Below are positions 12,203 through 24,206 of a stretch of 64,000 nt of DNA, piece after piece (the first letter of the stretch is position 1; the number at the start of each line of letters is the position of its first letter). A model generated the notes under the pieces. The model worked only from the letters and a program-made list of their open reading frames with translations, was not told the DNA's origin and searched no databases. Origin of the DNA: Camarhynchus parvulus (lineage: Eukaryota > Chordata > Aves > Passeriformes > Thraupidae); contig NC_044590.1 in assembly GCF_901933205.1 (NCBI RefSeq), positions 4,603,501 to 4,667,500 of the forward strand, read 5' to 3'. A program made the translations under genes and the position numbers.

Positions 12203-13081
12203 TCAGTAGTTCTGAAGGGCATAGTGAGGCTGAACCTTCAGCTTCTTGGGGCAAAGGAGTTTAATAAAAGCCCTTCTGAAGCTGGAGTGGCAGAGAGGGT
12301 ACAGGACAGGGTTGACAGCTGAGTTGATCCACAGCAGCCAAAAAGAAGTCTCATACCAGAACTCAGAGATGCACTGGCCGTGGCAGCCAGCGCGGATGAT
12401 CATCAGGAGAGTGTACGGTGCCCAGCAAATCCCAAAAATGCCCACAATGATTGCCAGTGATTTGGCCACTTTCTTGTCTCTGGAGAGCCTGAAGTGTTGA
12501 GTTGTGCTCTGGGACACGATCTTCACCCGTTTCTCTGAGGACAGAGTGGAGGCTGAAGTTTTGCAGCTCTTTTTGTTGCAACACTTGGGTTTCCTGGAGC
12601 TCTCCAAGCTCGTTTCCAGCAGGTTTTTGGCATCCAGGCTGGAAGTGGAGGCTGCTGCTTGAGGTTTGCTCTTAGAGAGGTTGAGGGTTTCAGCTGACTC
12701 CTTCTGCTCCCGCTTACAGCATTTCAAAGAAAGCTTTGCTTCTGGGCTCCTTTCCATCTCTTCAGTGAAGGACTGGTCGTGCACTTCGTGGAGAACATCC
12801 AGGCGCATTTTGGTGCGCTTCTGGATGTTCAGGTAAATGCTCAGGTTGAAAAACATCACGCTGATGAAAGGGGTGAAAAACTCCAGCGTGGAGGCTGTCA
12901 TGAGGAAATACCAGTTGTAGAAGAACTCAGCATAGCATTCCCCACTGGGGATGATGCTCTGGCCTGATATGTACTCCCAGCTGATAATGGCAGGTCCGTA
13001 CAGCAGGAATGCCAACACCCACACCATCACCATCTTCAGCACTGCTTGCCTGGTGTTGCCTTGCTGGGCTCTGTAGGCGAC
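12203..13081 (-). CDS. HRH3: HRH3 exon 3 (TM4 to C-terminus)
   Basis: 879 nt including TGA at 12203-12205, encoding residues 127-418: TM4, extracellular loop 2, TM5, the ~120-residue intracellular loop 3, TM6, TM7 and the short tail. The acceptor is TTGCAG|GTCGCC. Confidence 0.96.
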   Translation of the reverse strand, partial: VAYRAQQGNTRQAVLKMVMVWVLAFLLYGPAIISWEYISGQSIIPSGECYAEFFYNWYFLMTASTLEFFTPFISVMFFNLSIYLNIQKRTKMRLDVLHEVHDQSFTEEMERSPEAKLSLKCCKREQKESAETLNLSKSKPQAAASTSSLDAKNLLETSLESSRKPKCCNKKSCKTSASTLSSEKRVKIVSQSTTQHFRLSRDKKVAKSLAIIVGIFGICWAPYTLLMIIRAGCHGQCISEFWYETSFWLLWINSAVNPVLYPLCHSSFRRAFIKLLCPKKLKVQPHYALQNY

Positions 13082-14551
13082 CTGCAAGAGGAAAGCCTTT
13101 TCTTACACACAGTCCCACACCCCAGCTGGCTGAGGCTTCTCACAAATGGACTATTAGCATTCCTGGTAAAGTTGCTAGGCAATACCCCAGCAGTCCAACA
13201 AATTGATATGCCATAGGCAACAGGAGCAATTGCTAGATAAATCACACTCTTACAGGGAAGATTTAGAACACTCATTTTACAGCTCCAAAATATGGTGTCT
13301 GCTAAGTGGAAGTGTACTGATTTGGTTGGAGCTGGCAGCAGTCTGCACCCACCACTTTCCTGAGCTGTCCCAGCTACTCCCTGTCAGTCCCAAGGGCAGG
13401 GACTTGACCAGCTCCTGGGCTAAATCTGTGCTGTATTTGTAGTCAGGGAACGAGCAAACAGCAGTGGGTCAGATCTGCCTGGGAACTGCTCATTACCTCC
13501 TGCAAAAGGCCGAGCATTTTGATCTCCCACACTCTCAGAGACAACTCCACATTCCCTGCCACAGCTGGCAGTGCTATTTACTGCCATGAAGCTGTGAGTC
13601 TGACTGCAATCCACTTGTTTGTCCTGGGGATAATAAGCTCTTGCAAGTTAGTTTAAAGTCTGCTTACCTGGCTGGCTTGCTTGTACACAGCTACCCTGTC
13701 ACCTGGGAAGGGAACACCTGCACAACGGGGACTGAGCTTTATGTGATTTAATTATGCCAGGAATACTAATCTGAAACCACATCTGAATTATGCATTTATG
13801 GATGATTATTGCCTTCCATGCTGAAAGATTAATAATTTCTGGAGGATTCAAAGAACTTTTAAGTACTGCAGACAATCTGGAGAGTAAAGCAGGAGGAGAG
13901 TTATGTCCCTCTCAGCTGCCATGACAGGACTCACCGCTCTTGTCACCGAGAGGAATCTGTCGTAGCTAATTAGGACGATATTGAAGACCGAAGAGGTGCA
14001 CAGCAAGTAATCAACCACCAGCCAGAGTTTGCAGAGGCTTCTCCCGAAGATCCATCTCCCCGTCAGCACATAGGGCACGTAGAGAGGGATGCAGAAGGCA
14101 CCTGCAAGCGGAGGGGTCGGTCCCGGTGAGAGCCGGGCTCTGCCCGGGGGGACCCGCGGCTGCCGGGGGCCCCTTCCCGTGCGCGGCCGGGACTGCGGGA
14201 GGGGATCGGGACTGCGGGAGGGTGTGGGGGGCAGGAGCGGAGCCCGGCGGAGCAGCCGGGCAGCCCGAGTTGCTGCCGGGCCGGTGCCGGTGCCGGTGCC
14301 GGTGCCGGTGCCGGCGGGCGCCCCGCGGGCGGCACTTTACCTACGAGGAAATCCGAGATGGCCAGGTTGAGGAGGAAGAAGTTGTTCTGGGTGCGCAGGC
14401 TGGAGTCCGCCACGAAGGCCAGCATGACGAGCGCGTTGCCCGCCACGGTGACGGCGATGAGCAGGGCCATGAGCGCGCCCAGCGCTGCCGTGCCCGCGGC
14501 CGCGAAGCGCCCGGCGGCGGCGGAGCCGTTCAGCGCCCCGCCGCTCTCCAT
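12203..14551 (-). CDS. HRH3: Histamine H3 receptor, complete CDS in three exons
   Basis: Joining 14551-14341, 14101-13935 and 13081-12203 gives 1257 nt, or 418 residues plus TGA (human HRH3 is 445). Both introns are GT-AG with preserved frame. It is a class A aminergic GPCR that binds histamine and couples to Gi/o, acting mainly as a presynaptic auto- and heteroreceptor. Key residues are in place: N39 in TM1, C94/C175 for the extracellular disulfide, D101 in TM3 (histamine amine contact), DRF at 118-120 (H3-type variant of DRY), E193 in TM5 (imidazole contact), CWAPY in TM6 and NPVLY in TM7. H3 rather than H4 identity rests on near-identity to human H3 in TM1-TM3 (LVVDYLLCTSS) and the C-terminal FRRAF.KLLCP.KLK.QPH tail. 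The third intracellular loop is diverged: it lacks the Gly-rich runs of human H3 and carries Lys/Cys clusters (KCCKREQ, KCCNKKSC). The start at 14551 matches the family N-terminus. Confidence 0.96.
13935..14101 (-). CDS. HRH3: HRH3 exon 2
   Basis: 167 nt encoding residues 71-126: end of TM2, extracellular loop 1 and TM3 with D101, closing with SYDRFLSVTRA. The acceptor is CTTGCAG|G and the donor GCG|GTGAGT. Confidence 0.95.
14281..14314. repeat. Hexanucleotide repeat (CCGGTG)5 in HRH3 intron 1
   Basis: Five perfect CCGGTG units plus a partial one, about 30 bp from the exon 1 donor. The whole 239-bp intron is extremely GC-rich. Confidence 0.95.
14341..14551 (-). CDS. HRH3: HRH3 exon 1 (coding part)
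   Basis: Encodes residues 1-70 and the first base of Gly71: an extracellular N-terminus with an NGS glycosylation sequon (N8), TM1 and the start of TM2 (NFFLLNLAISDFLV). The donor is G|GTAAAG at 14340. The exon is very GC-rich. Confidence 0.95.
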
Positions 14552-14669
14552 GCCCGCTCCGCTCCCGCCGCGCCGCCGCCGCGGGGCTGCTGCCCCTCCC
14601 CACCCCGCCCGCTCCCGCCTCCCGCTCCGGCCCCCGGCACCCTCAGTACCCCCCGAGCGGCCCCGGAAC

Positions 14670-15075
14670 CCCCAGAGCATCCCTAAATCCGCCCAAGCGT
14701 CTCTGCGTGCCACGAGAGCAGCCCTGAGCATCTGCACAATCCCACGTATCTTCTCAGCCCGGGAGCATCTTTGTACTACCCAGAGCATCCCTTCGTTCCT
14801 CCAGGGCATCCCTGAGAATCCACACATTCCCCTCTCAATCTGGTAGCATTTTTGCATTACTCCGGAGCATCCCCCCAGAGCATCTACTCCCATTCCCCTT
14901 CCCTTCTCAACCCTGGAGCATCACTGCATTACCTCGAAGAATCCTTGCCACCCCCTAGAACATCTCTACATCCCTCTTTCCCCTCTCAACTCAGAAGCAT
15001 TCTTGTGTTCTCCCACAGCATCTTTGCATGCTGCACAGCAACATTCCTGCATCTCTCCAAAGCGTCCACCATGAG
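14670..15075. repeat. Degenerate ~80-bp minisatellite upstream of HRH3
   Basis: Recurring blocks of the form ctctcaa..tgg(a)gcat..ttgcatta..c..(a)gcatc occur with anchors near 14751, 14832, 14902 and 14981, that is 70-80 bp apart. Short cores such as gagcatc and ccctctcaa recur throughout. The copies have diverged considerably. Confidence 0.7.
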
Positions 15076-15127
15076 TTTATTGCTCCTGTGGGGTTTGTGC
15101 CTTAATGAACAGAAGTGAGGTCAGAAC

Positions 15128-15700
15128 TTTATTTGCCTTTTAATCAGACAGGAGGGCTCCCTGGGCAGGCGGAACACAGAGGATGATGATCTTGCCTCTG
15201 CTCCTCATGGGCAGCAGGAGGGAGAGGTAAAGCTGCCAGGGTGCAGGCAATTCTCAGTCTGCCAAGGAGTCCTTGGGGCCCCCAGCCCCAGGAAGATGAT
15301 TAGCTCTTCTTTCTTCCACCACTTGTTCACCCTTCACAGCTAAAGAGAATAACTTCTGTCTAAGGACTTGTTTCAGCTGGTGGTTCTGCAGCCTGAAGTC
15401 ACCTACCACTGCACAACCCCTGTGCACGGTGCCTGCTGCAGGTGGCAGGACAGAAAACATCCCCACAGGCATTGTCCCAGGGGCAGGATCAGTTCTGCTA
15501 TCGCCACCTCTGGAGAGCAGCACGGGGATGTGCAGAGCAGCAGCTGCAAACACAGAGAAGGGGACAGGCTGGAGACCCTGACCGGGCACCCTTCTGTCAG
15601 GGGAATTCGAGAAACAGAGAGATAAGCAAAGCAAGAAAACTGTGCAAACCCAGAAACAAGCCTGTAGTTAAGGCCCAGGGGGTCTGCCATCTTCTGATTG
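15128..15700 (-). other. Possible terminal exon of an unassigned minus-strand transcript
   Basis: On the minus strand an open frame (about 15254-15634) ends with the hydrophilic, protein-like tail FRLQNHQLKQVLRQKLFSLA followed by KGEQVVEERRANHLP and a stop. It is followed 120 bp later by AATAAA at 15128-15133. A CTGCAG acceptor-like site occurs near 15437. I do not recognise the protein. The frame could equally be chance; the case rests only on the signal at the right distance and on the CpG-rich patch upstream (15930-16230). Confidence 0.25.
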
Positions 15701-15929
15701 CTCCAAAAGCTATTTTCACCTCAGGAACTACTACAGCCTCACCGAATTCCTCTTCGAACAAGCAGCCACAGCCTCTGCCCTGCCGGATCCTGCTGGGAGA
15801 GCTCTGCAATCGCTGGAAATCCTTTGCAGCCGGCAGAGCCGAGCACTGAGAGCACTTCTCAGCACTCCGGCAGGGTGTGGCCCTTGTGGCACCCACCAAA
15901 GGATGCCCTCAGCCGGAGCCAGCCTCATC

Positions 15930-16230
15930 CTGTCCTGTCCCAGCCCTGGGACAGCGCGCTGGCTCCGCGCTCGGAGCCGGGCTTGCCTTTCCCAGCTGCG
16001 CGCACACTGAGCCGGCAGCTGCCCGCACGTGTGTCCCCCTCCCTCCTCGGGGACACAAGTGTCCCCAGGCCGGTGTTCCGTGGATGGCCGAGGCTCGGCT
16101 GCTGCCGCATCCCGACGGAGGATGTCACTGTGCGCCCGTGGAGCCGCGGGTGGCAGCGCTGGGGACGCGGCTGCCAGAACTCCCGGCTGGAGATGCTTGG
16201 TGCTGCCCGAGGGGGATCGGACCTAACCAC
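15930..16230. promoter_or_regulatory. Small CpG-rich patch between HRH3 and OSBPL2
   Basis: About 300 bp with clearly raised CpG density in AT-rich surroundings, containing gcgcgc, ccgcgg and several cgg/ccg clusters. It could be an orphan CpG island or the start of a transcript. No coding exon recognised. Confidence 0.4.
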
Positions 16231-17092
16231 CCACCCAACCACCCTGCCCGGGCCCGGATTGCACCACAGCCCAGCAGACGGGACGTGAATTTTATGCTGA
16301 TCACCACAGATGTGATGGAGAAAGAGTTTTTTTAAAATTTTTGGACGCCCGTGATGTTTAATGAACCCACGAACCACTTTCATTGTGAGGCTGTTTTTGA
16401 TCTGGTGTTATGTGTAATCTCCAGCCACTCAGTCAAGCATTAGTGTTCATTGAAATGTTTACAAATTCCATCGATGGGGTGTGTGCTGTGCAGCTCCTAT
16501 CCCCAGGAGCAGTTTGCTGTTTGTTAGCTGTCAGCCATTATTCAGAATTTTCACCACCAAACCCCCTACTTTGTACCTAAGATAATTTATAAAGTAATAC
16601 AATACAATGTGGGCAAATCACAGTTATCTTTTATCCAGAGTAAATGTCTAGGACTGTTGGATAGATAAGAGGTGATAGAGCTCAGATTACAGGTTTCCTG
16701 ATCCTGATGTTTCTCTCTTGCTCCAGCAGACAGGACAAGTGTATTTCTAATACATTTCAGGAAAGGAAATCACACAACTGTAGTTAAAGCAGAGCACACT
16801 CAGACATGCAAGCAGATGGTCTGACAGCTCACATTTGGAGCTGGCTTACACACTACACATGCCATGTGTAGGTACCCCATGTGCTCGTAAGTGCTTATAT
16901 AATTTCACACAGGGTGTTCTGACCACCCTGCATCAGGCCATGGGCAGGGAGAGCTCCTGACCACTGCTCAATCCCTGTGATCTGTACAGTGGAACCTTTC
17001 TGGATGGTCTGAGCTGCAGCTCAGCCCCAAGCTCTCCTGAGCCTCAGTTCTGTTTGTTCTGAGGTTGTGCCTGAGCAGCAGGAGCTGGGGGT
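16231..17092. other. Intergenic, nothing recognised
   Basis: Unique-looking sequence without recognisable exons or repeats. Confidence 0.6.
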
Positions 17093-17335
17093 GGCAGATC
17101 ACAGGATGGTTCAGGCTGGAAGGGACCTCTTGAGATTTTCCAGGCCAACTCCTCTGCTGAAGCAGGCTCAGGTTGCCCAGGGCTCTGTCTGGTTGGGGTT
17201 TGAATATCTCCAGGAATGAAGACTCCATAACCCCTCCAGACAACCTGTTCCAGATGCCCTCCAGACTGCCCTCACAGCCAAAAAGTCTTCTCTTGTCTGC
17301 ACCATCATGCCCACAGATAGCTCTCTATAAACCTA
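17093..17335 (-). mobile_element. CR1 LINE fragment, 3' portion
   Basis: Reads in reverse as the 3' end of CR1: cacaggatggttcaggctgg, then ggacctc, ccaactcctctgc, caggttgcccagggc, ttgaatatctccaggaatg and ctgttccag, in the family order. The 3' terminus is at the left. Only the 3' non-coding part is present. Confidence 0.85.
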
Positions 17336-20300
17336 GGACTAGGAGGATATGCACAAGTTGTAGTTTTTCCGTTGTTTACTTCTGTCCCATGGAGCCAGTT
17401 TGTCTCTGAAACAAACTTTAAAGAAAGAGATTATTAAAAAATCTCTTTGTGTTCATGTCTTTACTGATGAGGGTTGAAAGTCCTCTGGCATTCACACAAG
17501 TATCTGTGACTATGAAATCTTTGTTTTATTTCCTTTTCTTCTGCCTTTCATCATGGGACATGTTTATTCTGTTTGGAAAATTCCCTTTTTAAAGATCCCC
17601 TCACAAGTTACCAGCACACATGGGTGAAGTGAGGGGCAGTGTGGCTGAGAAAAGAGATTCCAAATTGGCTGAGGGCAAAATCTTCAAGGATCCCTTCAGC
17701 CCCTGCTTTGCCAGACCCCCCAGATACATCACAACCCCTCAATTAAATATTTCACACATAGCACCAATGAGTAGGACACAGAAAACACCAGGGGAGCATT
17801 TCTCATGCTGGAGATGCTTTTGCAGTGTAATGCTACTCTTTGATATATATTTCTCTTAAAAACAAACCCAACAACAACTTGTCTGTCAAAGCTTGGGGAG
17901 CTATTAGGGCTGAAAACCAGCATGGCAATCCAGACCTGGCTGGGACATGATGAAATCAGTCACTGATGTGCTGCATCCAGCTCAGCCACGTGTCAAAACA
18001 GCTTCTGCTGCTGGCAGGAGGTCTCTACCTTACCATACTGCAGGGGACAACATTGAGTGAGTTTGATGTCAAACAAAGACAATGATGACCAGAATAATAC
18101 TTGAAAATGCTAAGAAATAACCCGTGAGCCAGATTTCAGAGAGGTGGGAAACTAACCTCTCCACTCCCAAAGCAACACCTGCTGAGAGCTCTAAATGGCA
18201 CAGAGCCACCATGTCCCTGAGAAGGATCACAGATTCTGGAGGGCAGTTGTCCCCATCTGGGCACAGTGTTGTGTCCACCTGTGCTCAAAACGTGTCCTGT
18301 ACCTTTTCACTTCTTTCTTTTCCTTCCTTCTTTCCTCTTCTTCCTTTGTTCTTTCTCTCCATTCCCAGCTCCAACCTGCAAATCCAAACTCCCAAAGTGT
18401 TAAAAAATGCATCCTTTACTACAGGGAGACTTTTCATAGTTGGACCTGTCTCGAACTGCCATGAATGCTTTTGGCTTCTTGGGAATGAGCTCCTTAAAAT
18501 TACAAATCACCTTGTCACCACAGAAAGTCACATTTCTGTCCTTGTTCAATCCAACAGCACTTTTGTGAGCAGGGAAATGCTGAGTTTGGGGGAGGAAAAC
18601 AAAGCAGAGCAGGATGAGTAACGCCATTAGTAATGAAGTAACTGTCTGATCAGAGTTAACACCTGACTCTTGTCAGGGCCAATTCAGTGTTGTATTTCAA
18701 AACGAGAATTTCAGAGCACAGTGGGGAATGGAACCAGAACTCATCCTACATCTGTCAGCCTGGACTGAGTTGGCAGCTGCTGTTCAGACTGATAGATGTT
18801 TGCAGAGAGAGACAGCAGGGTCTGAATATGAAGATGTGAAATCCGTGTGCGGCTGCTACCAACCATGCTGGAAGCATTTTGCCACATGGAGGAGTGAATG
18901 TTAAAGCTCTGTTGAAAAGGTATCCATTAAGTTTGGTACTCCATCAGGCAGTGGTTTAAGAGGCAAGGCTGGCCTTTGTTTCTAATTCTCTTAATGGCAG
19001 CAAGCAGTGTGGGTTAGGAGTGAGAAAAAGAGATTTGGGAAGCACTAAAACATTTCTAATCAGAGCCACTTCTGTTCCCAGGCAGATGGAAAACAGAGCA
19101 GCTGTAGAGAAATGAGCTGGGTTTCTCTGGGCCGTGGTGCAAGCTGTGGCACTGTGGGCTCCTTTGCACTCCATCAGACTTCATAAAACTTCAGGTCACT
19201 AAACAATGAGAGGGGGAGGGTTTAAGCCCCTTTGTGAAGTCCATGGATATCTCCAGAGCTACCACCAGGTCCTCATGTGAGGAGAACTACAAATGTCAGC
19301 TCGCTCGCTTCCTGCAGGAACTCATTGGTAACCTCATGTAATATTTAACACACTTCCTGGGCTAATTAAGTATATTACTTTATATAGTAACTAACATATC
19401 TCTAATATGTATCAAAATTTAATTCAGTTTAATTCATTATTGCTGCTCAACGTGGGCCTGGTTCTCTTTCCCCTTACAAAGATAGAAATCCATTAATTCT
19501 TTGTGTGCATCAGGGAGGATGATGGAGCCCTGGGTTCAACCAGACCCCTTCCACACACAAACATAGACAACTTTGCTCTTGTCTCTGCCCAATTTAAGTG
19601 GACCAAAAGAGTTTCTTCTGAGTCATGCCAGGGCAGTTGAGAGCAGAAGTTCTCCCCAGAGGTTCCCATCAGGTGTCTTACAAGCTGGAGGGTCCTTCAG
19701 GCACAATATTTGAGGGATTTCAGCAAAAGCTTGTATTTCCTGCATGACACTTCTTCCCCAAGCATATGTGGTTGTATGAGCAAGATGGAATAGAAGGAAA
19801 CACATTTCTCTGGAGGGTAGAGGACAAACAAATCTCTGTGTCTGAGATTAGGAGAATCAGCAGTCTAGCTAACTTTATCTTGTTTATTTGGCCATTTGGC
19901 TTCTGTGAAAATGAAAAATGGTGCCCCCAGGCACTGGGCAGTGTTTAGCCAAGAGGATCTGAAGCTTGTTGTTATTCTCCCCCTCTCCAGTGGCTCCTGT
20001 GAAATGATGCAGCAGCATCTGCCCAGGCAGCACTCCTTCACCATCTCTGTTATCTCTCTGGAGATGCTGCCATTTCAGGCAGGAATTTCAAGTGTTTTTG
20101 TCTCTAAAAGCTCTCTCAAGGTTGAAGGTCCAACACTGAAGTGTCAGTTATCAAGTGCATTTTCTCCAGAGAAAGGTGCCCTTCCTAGGGAGAGGGTGAC
20201 ACGTCCCTCTGTCCTTCCAGGCCTTGCCACCTCTGCCAAGTTCCCTGTCTCACCCCTGTCAGCCACTGTGACAACTTCTCCATTTTTGAATGGGCTGGAT

Positions 20301-23300
20301 TCTGTTCAGCTCTCTGGTTTGAATTTGCTGCCAGGGGGATTCTGCTCCCCCTGCCTGCCCATTGCCTTCCAAAGCCTGCCCCACATTCTCCAGATCACTC
20401 TAATTCAGAAGGACCTTCATCTGTACAAGGATTTTCCCTAACTCCTGGCTTTTCTCATAAAAAACCCCATGTCTCAACCCCATCTCTGTCTGCTGAGACA
20501 ATGCCAAGCCTGCCCTTGGATCTGTAGCAAAGGCAGATGGAGAATGTATTTCCTATTGAGCTGTGGTGTGCCTAATGTATTCCCTTCTATTAGAGATTGC
20601 TCTGGGTCCTGATCTCCAATTCATCATCTTTTCATTCTTTTGATGTTCATTATAAGGCAGCAGAGACTAACAGAGTATGTCAGGCATCCAACTACAAAGG
20701 CATGGGGAAGAGGAGTGAAAAGGGACAGTGACAGGAGGAAGATGAAGCATTTAGGAAGCATCAGCTCACTGCAGGCAAAGCTGCAAGGATGCTCAGGATG
20801 TTTCTGTAACAGCTTTCTGTTATCTACTGTCTTCCTCTTCCAAGCCCAAATCTGTGTTGCTGAAGCTAGTTTGACCTCTAGAAAAATCATTTGGAGTCAG
20901 ATTTGTATAAAGATAGTACAGGGCAAAGGAAACAGAGCCCTCCTGGGTCTGGAGAGCTGAGACCTCCAGCAGGTCTCTTTATTGGTCTGGCTTGCAGCAA
21001 ACAGGGTTTTAGCAAATAAATCCATCTCATCAGCCACCCTGGGCTTTGCTGAGGCTTCTGGCCTGAAGAGAGGGAGTTTGCTGTAAGTAACAGGATTCTC
21101 TTTTTTCTGACTGTGATGATGAGAGGGCCCTACCTGTGAAAGCTGTCTTTGTAAGCTGTCTTGGGTGACTCCAAACACTACAGAGCTGCCACTGGATGTC
21201 ACAGCTGCTGTGATCGGAGTTCAGACCGTCCTGGAACAAGAAAAAAAAAAAAGGGAAAAAGAAGAACTGAAAGTCCTTCCCTCTCCAATGAGTAATCATG
21301 TCCTGCTGGCTCTGACCTCTGCTTAGCCAGAGTGCAGCCGTGCTGGAGGGAGAAGGTGAGGACAAGGAACATTAATCACTTTCAGTGGAATTTAAGGGAC
21401 TGAATAACACAGGAGCTGTAGCAAAACAAGATGTGCAGGTGCTGGGTCATCCTTCTGAAGGGTGTTTGCTGCCATCCCCCTGGCTGTTCTCTGCCTCAGC
21501 ACAGCAGGGTCACTGCTCAGATCCAACCCCTCCAGAGGATGATGGTCAGTCAGGGAATTTCCTGCATGGTGCAGGCCCAGAGAGTAGAGAAAAAAGAATT
21601 TGGGGGATGTAGAAGCCAGATCTCCTTTTAGGCTGCATGAGAAACTGTACCTGCTTATCCCAAAACCAGTGGCCACAGAAACTCCTCTTACCCCTTTGCT
21701 TCACACACATCTCCTCCCTGTGGAGGCTGAGAAACATCACCCTAGCAGGGCAGGGAAGCATGAAATCATTCCCACCTGTCTCTTTCTTTCCCAAGGCCTA
21801 CAAGGCACGGTGAAGCTTGGAAATGAATGTCAACCACGCAAGAATCCCTGCCTTAAAACTTTTGCAGGCAGTATTATGTGATGAAGGCTGGGTTGGTGCT
21901 TGGTGGGTGGAGGATGCCTCAGTAATTTGCTTGGGAAAAGAGAAGAGCAGCAAAAATAGGAATGAGATGCAGACCTGAGCATGGAGTGAGGATGCCAAGG
22001 GTTCCAGAGGTTACACAGCTCCCCTGGAGCCCAGGGGTGTCTCTGGTCACTGCAAAGAGGGAGTTTTCCTGCTTTCCAACCAGATGTTGAAGGACACAAA
22101 AAGCAACGAAGCCCCATGAGCAGAGAGGTTCTCCTGGAGCTGTGGCTGGAGAAGCAGAGCCAGGACAACTGGGAATAGAGGAGGGGATCAAACTGGAGCC
22201 AGGTACCATCAGCATCTTCCTGGTGGCTAAAAGTTTTGGCAGTAGGTGAGGAACTGGGACATTCACCTTCCCCACAGGGACCCAGGTCCCACCACACTGC
22301 CACCCCTCCCACGGTGCCATTTCTGTTTTAATCTCCCCTTGTTCTGCTCTGCTTTAACTCTGTGAGTGACGTGCTTTGTGGGAAAGGCTCTGCCTGTCAT
22401 TTCAGGTGCTCTTTTCCCTTTTCTCTTCCCTTGCTTTATGCTGTCCATCAGCGTTGTCTGACAGCACGACACAGTTCATTAAAAAAGGGAGGGATCAGGT
22501 GCAAGATTAATTTTCCAAATAATTTTGCAAACGACTGCGTGTAGAGGCACAGAAGAGCTTTCTGAAACAGAATTAATAATTCCAGTTGTTAATAATGCAC
22601 CACTCACAGCTGATGCTGCTCCCAGCACCCACGGCCCGGCTGTGCTGATCCCACTTGTTTGCAGGCGGGTTGGGAAGGAGAGAGAAATGATTCTGAATAA
22701 TATTTCATGTGACATCTGGCATTTAAGAATATTATGGCATTGTTTTACAACTCTTCACGATTTCTAAGCAATCCTGCCAGGGATTGCATGTACAAAAATG
22801 TGCTTATTTGTTTCTATAGGTTGACTTTATACATGTGGTCTCCTCAGCTTGTCACAGCATTTTTTTGAGCATTAGGACACACCACAGACTTCCCCAAATT
22901 AATTGTGCAAAGTGCACAGTGTTTTGAAAAGCAGTTCCTAAATAGATACTGGGTATTGAGCAAGAAAGGTGAGCAATTGGGAAAGCACGAGTTGCTATTT
23001 GCAGCAGCTGGATTTCAAAAGGTTTTAACAAGTACAGCCCCTCTTCAGAACAAGCAGGAAATATTCCACAATATTCCTTTAATTCAATTATCATGATTAA
23101 GTTGGGAATTTTTAATGACACTACTTTTAGCAGCTCAGACCACCTGAAGTGGACCTCCTGCTCGCTGCCCTGGCCAGCAGGGCTGCAGAAACATGAAGGA
23201 GTGATCAGGGCTCATGGTGCTTCAAAGAGCTTTTTTATTACTCTGCTCATCATCTTCAGAGCTCTGGTTGCTGTGTCAGGCTCTCAGCAAGTGTGGAACA

Positions 23301-24206
23301 GTGGAAAAAAACAGAGCAAGGACAAGGAAGAGGGAAGATTGTGTCTGTAATTGCTGGCCTGTAACTCTCTGCCATTGTGCATTCTGTCGCTGCTCCTCAT
23401 TAGCATGGAACCGGGAGTGTTTAATTGCAGTCCGTGGTTATCTGCGAGCAGAGCAGAGCAGCTCAGCCTCGTGGGGCTCAGGCAGTGATGAACGGCCCTG
23501 ATGGGGCTCGGGAGGGGCAGCAGGGCACAGCTGCTGCAGATCAAGAGGCAGAATACAAATCACAGGGTGCTGGGCTCCAGTCTGGGGTTGTAGAAGTGCT
23601 GCCATGAGCAGGCTGCTCTCTTCTTTCCTCTGATCACTGGGTGGTGGCAGAGTCCCACATCCCACTCAGCATCCCAATGTGAGGCTGATTTTCCAAAGCA
23701 TCCCCGGCTGGCTGTGGGAACAGGGAGCTGCAGGGACATGGATTTGAGATTGCACACTCCTGGCTGTGCCTCATCATCCTGTCCTGTGCACGTTGAAATT
23801 CAGTCCTGGGGTTGCACAAGGGCAGCAGCAGCCTGGAGAGGAGAGGAGGGAATAGAGTTGTGCTCCTGGGAGTTGTGTGAGGAGGAGTGAGGCTGAAGAA
23901 TGCACTGAAGTCAAGCCATGACTTGCAGCACAGAGGCTCTGTAGCAGTGGAACGTACCTGACCACAACTCTCTTTGTTGATGCTCATGGTGGGGGACAAG
24001 ATGAATTTGAGTTGCTCTGAGTGGAGCAGCCAGAAGTGGAGGGAGAACTCTCAGACTTTTCCTTCAGTGTGGCCTGCAGCACAGGGGGAGATGCTAAAGC
24101 TGTCCCTTCCTCAGTCCCTGCTCCTGTCACCTGGGCTGGAAGCTCAGGCTCTGTTCACCCAAGTGAGTGCAGCCTGCTGAGCTGGCTCAGGCTGGGGCAC
24201 ACAGCT
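17336..24206. other. Intergenic, no gene recognised
   Basis: The only structured part I see is the pyrimidine tract at 18301-18367. Several open frames of 100-180 codons occur on both strands, but none shows domain-like sequence or splice-consistent extension. Confidence 0.5.
18301..18367. repeat. Polypyrimidine (CT-rich) tract
   Basis: About 67 bp almost entirely of C and T on the plus strand, built of ttcctt/cttc runs; low-complexity sequence. Confidence 0.85.

Larger units (their letters stand above)
14100..14690 (-). promoter_or_regulatory. HRH3: CpG-rich 5' region of HRH3
   Basis: Dense CpG and GC content spans intron 1, exon 1 and about 130 bp upstream of the start codon. It is the only CpG-rich sequence around the HRH3 start and therefore the likely core promoter and 5' UTR. 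No TATA box is seen, so the exact start site cannot be placed. Confidence 0.6.

Noticed and set aside
15442..16383. Overlapping open frames of 130-196 codons between HRH3 and OSBPL2
   Set aside because: Pro/Arg/Cys-rich translations in all frames, typical of a CpG-rich patch; only the minus-strand tail near 15254-15450 was kept as a weak candidate.
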